Positions 61,605 through 64,000 of a stretch of DNA of 64,000 nucleotides are shown here, piece by piece. A program made the position numbers and the translations under genes. The notes below the pieces were generated by a model. That model saw nothing but the letters and a program-made list of their open reading frames with translations. It was not told the DNA's origin and did not search any database. The stretch's first letter is position 1. Each line of letters starts with the position of its first letter. The stretch is from JBHHUI01 sp965248775 (lineage in GTDB: Bacteria > Chloroflexota > Anaerolineae > Anaerolineales > JBHHUI01), in NCBI GenBank assembly GCA_965248775.1, contig OZ252150.1, forward strand, positions 3,038,001 through 3,102,000, in the 5' to 3' direction.

Positions 61605-63494
61605 ATGACAACACTGAACGATCACATCCGAACTCTCCTAGATAACCTGCCCACGAAACCTGGCTGTTATTTAATGAAGAACAGCAAAGGGAAAATCATT
61701 TACGTGGGCAAGGCAATCAACCTGCGCAATCGGGTGCGTTCGTATTTCCATGCCTCTGCTGATCACAATACCAAGACCCGCGAACTTGTCAATCGAATTG
61801 CGGATATCGAATGGATCGTGGTGGCCTCGGAATTGGAAGCGCTGCTGCTCGAATACAACCTGATCAGCCAGCACAAGCCCAAGTACAACGTCCGTTGGAA
61901 GGATGATAAGAAGTACCCCTATATTAAAGTGCACTGGTCTGACCCATTTCCCAAGGTCACTGTGACGCGCCGTATGGAAATGGAGAGCGATGGCGCGCGT
62001 TACTTCGGCCCCTATACGAGTGTGTGGGCGGTTCACCAGTCGTTGGATACATTGCGTAAAGTATTCCCCTATCTGACATGCGATCGCATCATCACCGGAC
62101 AGGACAAACGTGCCTGTTTGTACTACGACATCAAATTGTGTATCGCGCCGTGCATTGGAGTAGCAAGCCAAACAGAGTACCGCACAATGATCGAAGACCT
62201 GTGCCGCTTCTTGCAGGGGCATACCAAGCCGGTCGTGGAACGGCTGCAGAGCGAGATGGCGTTGGCGTCCAACGAAATGCGTTATGAGAAGGCCGCTTCC
62301 ATTCGCGATCAATTGATTGCCATCGAGCGCATCGTCGAGAAACAGAAGATCATCAGCCAACAGGATATTGATTCAGACGTGATCGCGTTCGCGCGTGACG
62401 AATCTGGCAACGATGCCTGTGTGCAGGTTTTCTTTATTCGGGCTGGGAAATTAATCGGACGCGATTACTTTGTGCTGGAAGGGACAGCCGACGAAGAGGA
62501 CAGCGAAATTCTCTCCGCATTTCTCAAACATTTCTACAACAAGGCAGCCTTTGTCCCGCCGGAATTGCTGCTGCCCGATGAAGCTGCCGAAGCGCAAATT
62601 ATTCAGCAATGGCTACGCGATAAACGCGGTGGCAAGAAAGTAACGCTGAAGGTGCCCCGGCGTGGCGCCAAGCGCGAGCTCGTGGAGATGGCAACCGAGA
62701 ATGCCAGCGAGGTAATGACAACGCTGCGCGCCCAATGGGAGGCAGACTCGCACAAACAGGAAACTGCTCTCGCAGAACTACAATCATCACTCAAGTTGCC
62801 GGAGCCTCCCAACCGCATGGAGTGCTACGACATTTCCAACACGCAAGGGGATGCCGCCACCGGAAGTATGGTGGTCTTCCATCGTGGCGTGCCGTACAAG
62901 TCACATTATCGACGTTTCACAATCCGTACAGTGGTCGGCCCGGACGATTATGCCAGTATGCGCGAAGTGCTCACACGACGCTTCCGCCGCTGGAAAGACA
63001 TCGACGATGTGCGCGCGGGGCGCGTGCAGGCGCAGCCCGGAAAAAAGCCGGACGAGACGTTCGCGCGCCTGCCGGATTTGCTGATCGTGGACGGCGGCAA
63101 AGGGCAGCTCGGTGTAGCCGTTGAGGTTCTAAAGGAGTTCAACCTGACCGAGAAAGTGCCCGTCGCCGGACTGGCCAAGCGGGAAGAGGAAGTCTTTCTG
63201 CCAAATAAGAAGAAGTCCATTCTGCTGCCGAGACGTTCGCAGGGATTATTCCTTGTGCAACGTATCCGCGATGAAGCGCATCGTTTTGCGCTGGCGCATC
63301 ATCGCAAACGGCGTCGAAAACTGGGCATCGCTTCACAATTGGATTCGATCCGTGGCATCGGTCCCGCCCGACGCAAGGCTTTACTCACCCGCTTCGAATC
63401 GTTGGATGGCATCCACGCCGCGAGCGTGGAGGAACTGGCACACGTTAAAGGCATGAGTCTTCCTGCCGCCCGTGCTATCAAAGCCGCGTTGTAG
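61605..63494 (+). CDS. uvrC: excinuclease ABC subunit C
   Basis: 629 residues, full length. It makes both cuts beside bulky lesions in nucleotide excision repair, with UvrA and UvrB. The N-terminal GIY-YIG nuclease is GCYLMKNSKGKIIYVGKAINLRNRVRSYF (about 20-50). The UVR motif for UvrB contact is near residue 205-240 (MALASNEMRYEKAASIRDQLIAIE). The C-terminal endonuclease half includes CYDISNTQGDAATGSMVVF and LLIVDGGKGQL (Asp). Two helix-hairpin-helix motifs close the protein (SIRGIGPARRKALL and HVKGMSLPAARAI). The ATG at 61605 has no strong ribosome binding site. Confidence 0.95.
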   Translation: MTTLNDHIRTLLDNLPTKPGCYLMKNSKGKIIYVGKAINLRNRVRSYFHASADHNTKTRELVNRIADIEWIVVASELEALLLEYNLISQHKPKYNVRWKDDKKYPYIKVHWSDPFPKVTVTRRMEMESDGARYFGPYTSVWAVHQSLDTLRKVFPYLTCDRIITGQDKRACLYYDIKLCIAPCIGVASQTEYRTMIEDLCRFLQGHTKPVVERLQSEMALASNEMRYEKAASIRDQLIAIERIVEKQKIISQQDIDSDVIAFARDESGNDACVQVFFIRAGKLIGRDYFVLEGTADEEDSEILSAFLKHFYNKAAFVPPELLLPDEAAEAQIIQQWLRDKRGGKKVTLKVPRRGAKRELVEMATENASEVMTTLRAQWEADSHKQETALAELQSSLKLPEPPNRMECYDISNTQGDAATGSMVVFHRGVPYKSHYRRFTIRTVVGPDDYASMREVLTRRFRRWKDIDDVRAGRVQAQPGKKPDETFARLPDLLIVDGGKGQLGVAVEVLKEFNLTEKVPVAGLAKREEEVFLPNKKKSILLPRRSQGLFLVQRIRDEAHRFALAHHRKRRRKLGIASQLDSIRGIGPARRKALLTRFESLDGIHAASVEELAHVKGMSLPAARAIKAAL

Positions 63495-63588
63495 CCTGAC
63501 ACGCGCGCCCACATTATTTACGAAGGTCTTTCGTAACTATCAGCTAGCATCCCGAGCCGCGTCCCAAGCCGCGACGAGGGGTAGGCCA

Positions 63589-63676
63589 GCACCCCTCGAT
63601 ACGCGCGCTCGGCGGGGCTTTTGACTTCGGAATACCCTTCCGCGCTACTCGGGCAGCTGGCCGTATCGAGGGGTGC
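63589..63676. repeat. inverted repeat in the gap after uvrC
   Basis: Perfect 15-bp arms GCACCCCTCGATACG (63589-63603) and CGTATCGAGGGGTGC (63662-63676) separated by 58 bases. The left arm is itself preceded by GAGGGGT (63577-63582), able to form a smaller hairpin with ACCCCTC. The loop contains no gene. It lies between convergent genes and may be a terminator structure, a REP-like repeat or a small non-autonomous element. Confidence 0.6.
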
Positions 63677-63704
63677 GGTTCCATTGTTGAGTAAATACAG
63701 TTTT

Positions 63705-64000
63705 TCAGGGAACGTGCACTGTTGTGAGCAGGTAACGATCGTCCGACAGCAGGAGTTCGCTCGGTCCCTGTAAAGCCAGGCGCGTCAGATCGTCAATTCT
63801 GTACAAGCCGCCGGTAAGTTGATACGTGCCGGGGGGCAGCACAGCCGGCAGGGCGAGGCTATAGGCGTCTTGCCAATCTGATTCCCCCGGCCAGGTGTCC
63901 GTCGGAAACTCCGACACGGGTGGGCCGTCGTATTGCGCAACGAGTGCGCCTGTTGAATTCAACAGATGAAGAAAGGTGTGGTAGCGGAGAGGCGGGTGCT
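63705..64000 (-). CDS. C-terminal end of a membrane protein with the shared beta-domain, cut by window edge
   Basis: The frame is open to the end of the window (LRYHTFLHLLNSTGALVAQYDGPPV), so the TTG at 63962 is internal. The visible about 98 residues repeat the last beta-domain of the proteins at 24207, 42655 and 48256: FLHLLNSTG, AQYDGPP, TDTWPGESDWQDAYSL, PGTYQLTGGLYRIDDLTRLAL. The rest of the protein lies beyond the window, presumably with membrane helices. Confidence 0.75.
   Translation of the reverse strand, partial: HPPLRYHTFLHLLNSTGALVAQYDGPPVSEFPTDTWPGESDWQDAYSLALPAVLPPGTYQLTGGLYRIDDLTRLALQGPSELLLSDDRYLLTTVHVP

Noticed and set aside
1..64000. tRNA, rRNA, riboswitch or prophage regions
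   Set aside because: I saw no tRNA-like cloverleaf ends, rRNA segments, conserved riboswitch cores or phage structural genes; an exhaustive covariance-model search was not possible.

Overview
The window looks like chromosomal DNA of a Chloroflexota bacterium, probably Anaerolineae or a near relative. This is inferred from gene content, not from a marker phylogeny. Pointers are the many GT-C-like membrane proteins with extracytoplasmic beta-rich C-termini, the LysM plus SdrD/Cna-B-like surface proteins ending in a transmembrane anchor, a Tat-exported DUF1501/DUF1800 pair, DUF2723 and PTPS-related membrane proteins, and a moderately high GC content. I found no rRNA, tRNA, CRISPR array or prophage.

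Layout. 1-4 kb: the end of a squalene/phytoene-synthase-like gene, a LysM-M23 lipoprotein, a methyltransferase broken by two adjacent in-frame TGA codons, and a zinc-ribbon protein. 4-10.7 kb: a minus-strand run (GT-C-like membrane protein, small protein, alpha/alpha-toroid protein, SDR epimerase, M20 peptidase) whose last gene is split by an IS4-superfamily element. 10.9-28.8 kb: a mosaic of housekeeping and accessory genes: delta-1-pyrroline-5-carboxylate dehydrogenase, DUF429, cupin, DUF1501/DUF1800, a DnaQ-like exonuclease fused to a WYL domain, EamA and MFS transporters, a membrane subtilase with a cytoplasmic FHA domain, an SDR enzyme, a GT-C-like protein, a bactofilin-like exported protein, Tag glycosylase and a DinB-like protein.

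28.8-34.4 kb is an insertion-sequence pile-up on one 2-hydroxyacid dehydrogenase gene. An IS1182-like element sits exactly at its stop codon, a second IS4-superfamily copy lies in its N-terminal coding part, and an ISNCY (ISDol1-like) element lies a few codons from its start. Removing the elements with one copy of each target duplication restores a continuous frame of 318 codons. 34.4-41.4 kb: an orphan CcrM/HinfI-like DNA methyltransferase, a MazG-like protein, a DUF2179 protein, a NarL-type response regulator and its likely histidine kinase, a frameshifted alpha/beta hydrolase and a Nudix gene frameshifted at a T6 run. 41.5-51.7 kb: a GT4 glycosyltransferase and large membrane proteins likely concerned with polyprenyl-linked or surface sugars, then pdxH translationally coupled to a second orphan DNA methyltransferase.

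51.8-61.5 kb is a minus-strand envelope cluster. Two paralogous LysM/SdrD-like anchored proteins and one roughly 1045-residue glycosidase-like protein share a roughly 200-residue beta-rich module that I cannot assign to a named family. An IS1202-like element lies between them, and a second ISNCY copy, with a 25-bp internal deletion, splits the glycosidase gene. The window ends with uvrC and the 3' end of another membrane protein. Five of the disrupted reading frames can be explained to the base, and the IS copies are nearly identical to each other, so transposition here looks recent.
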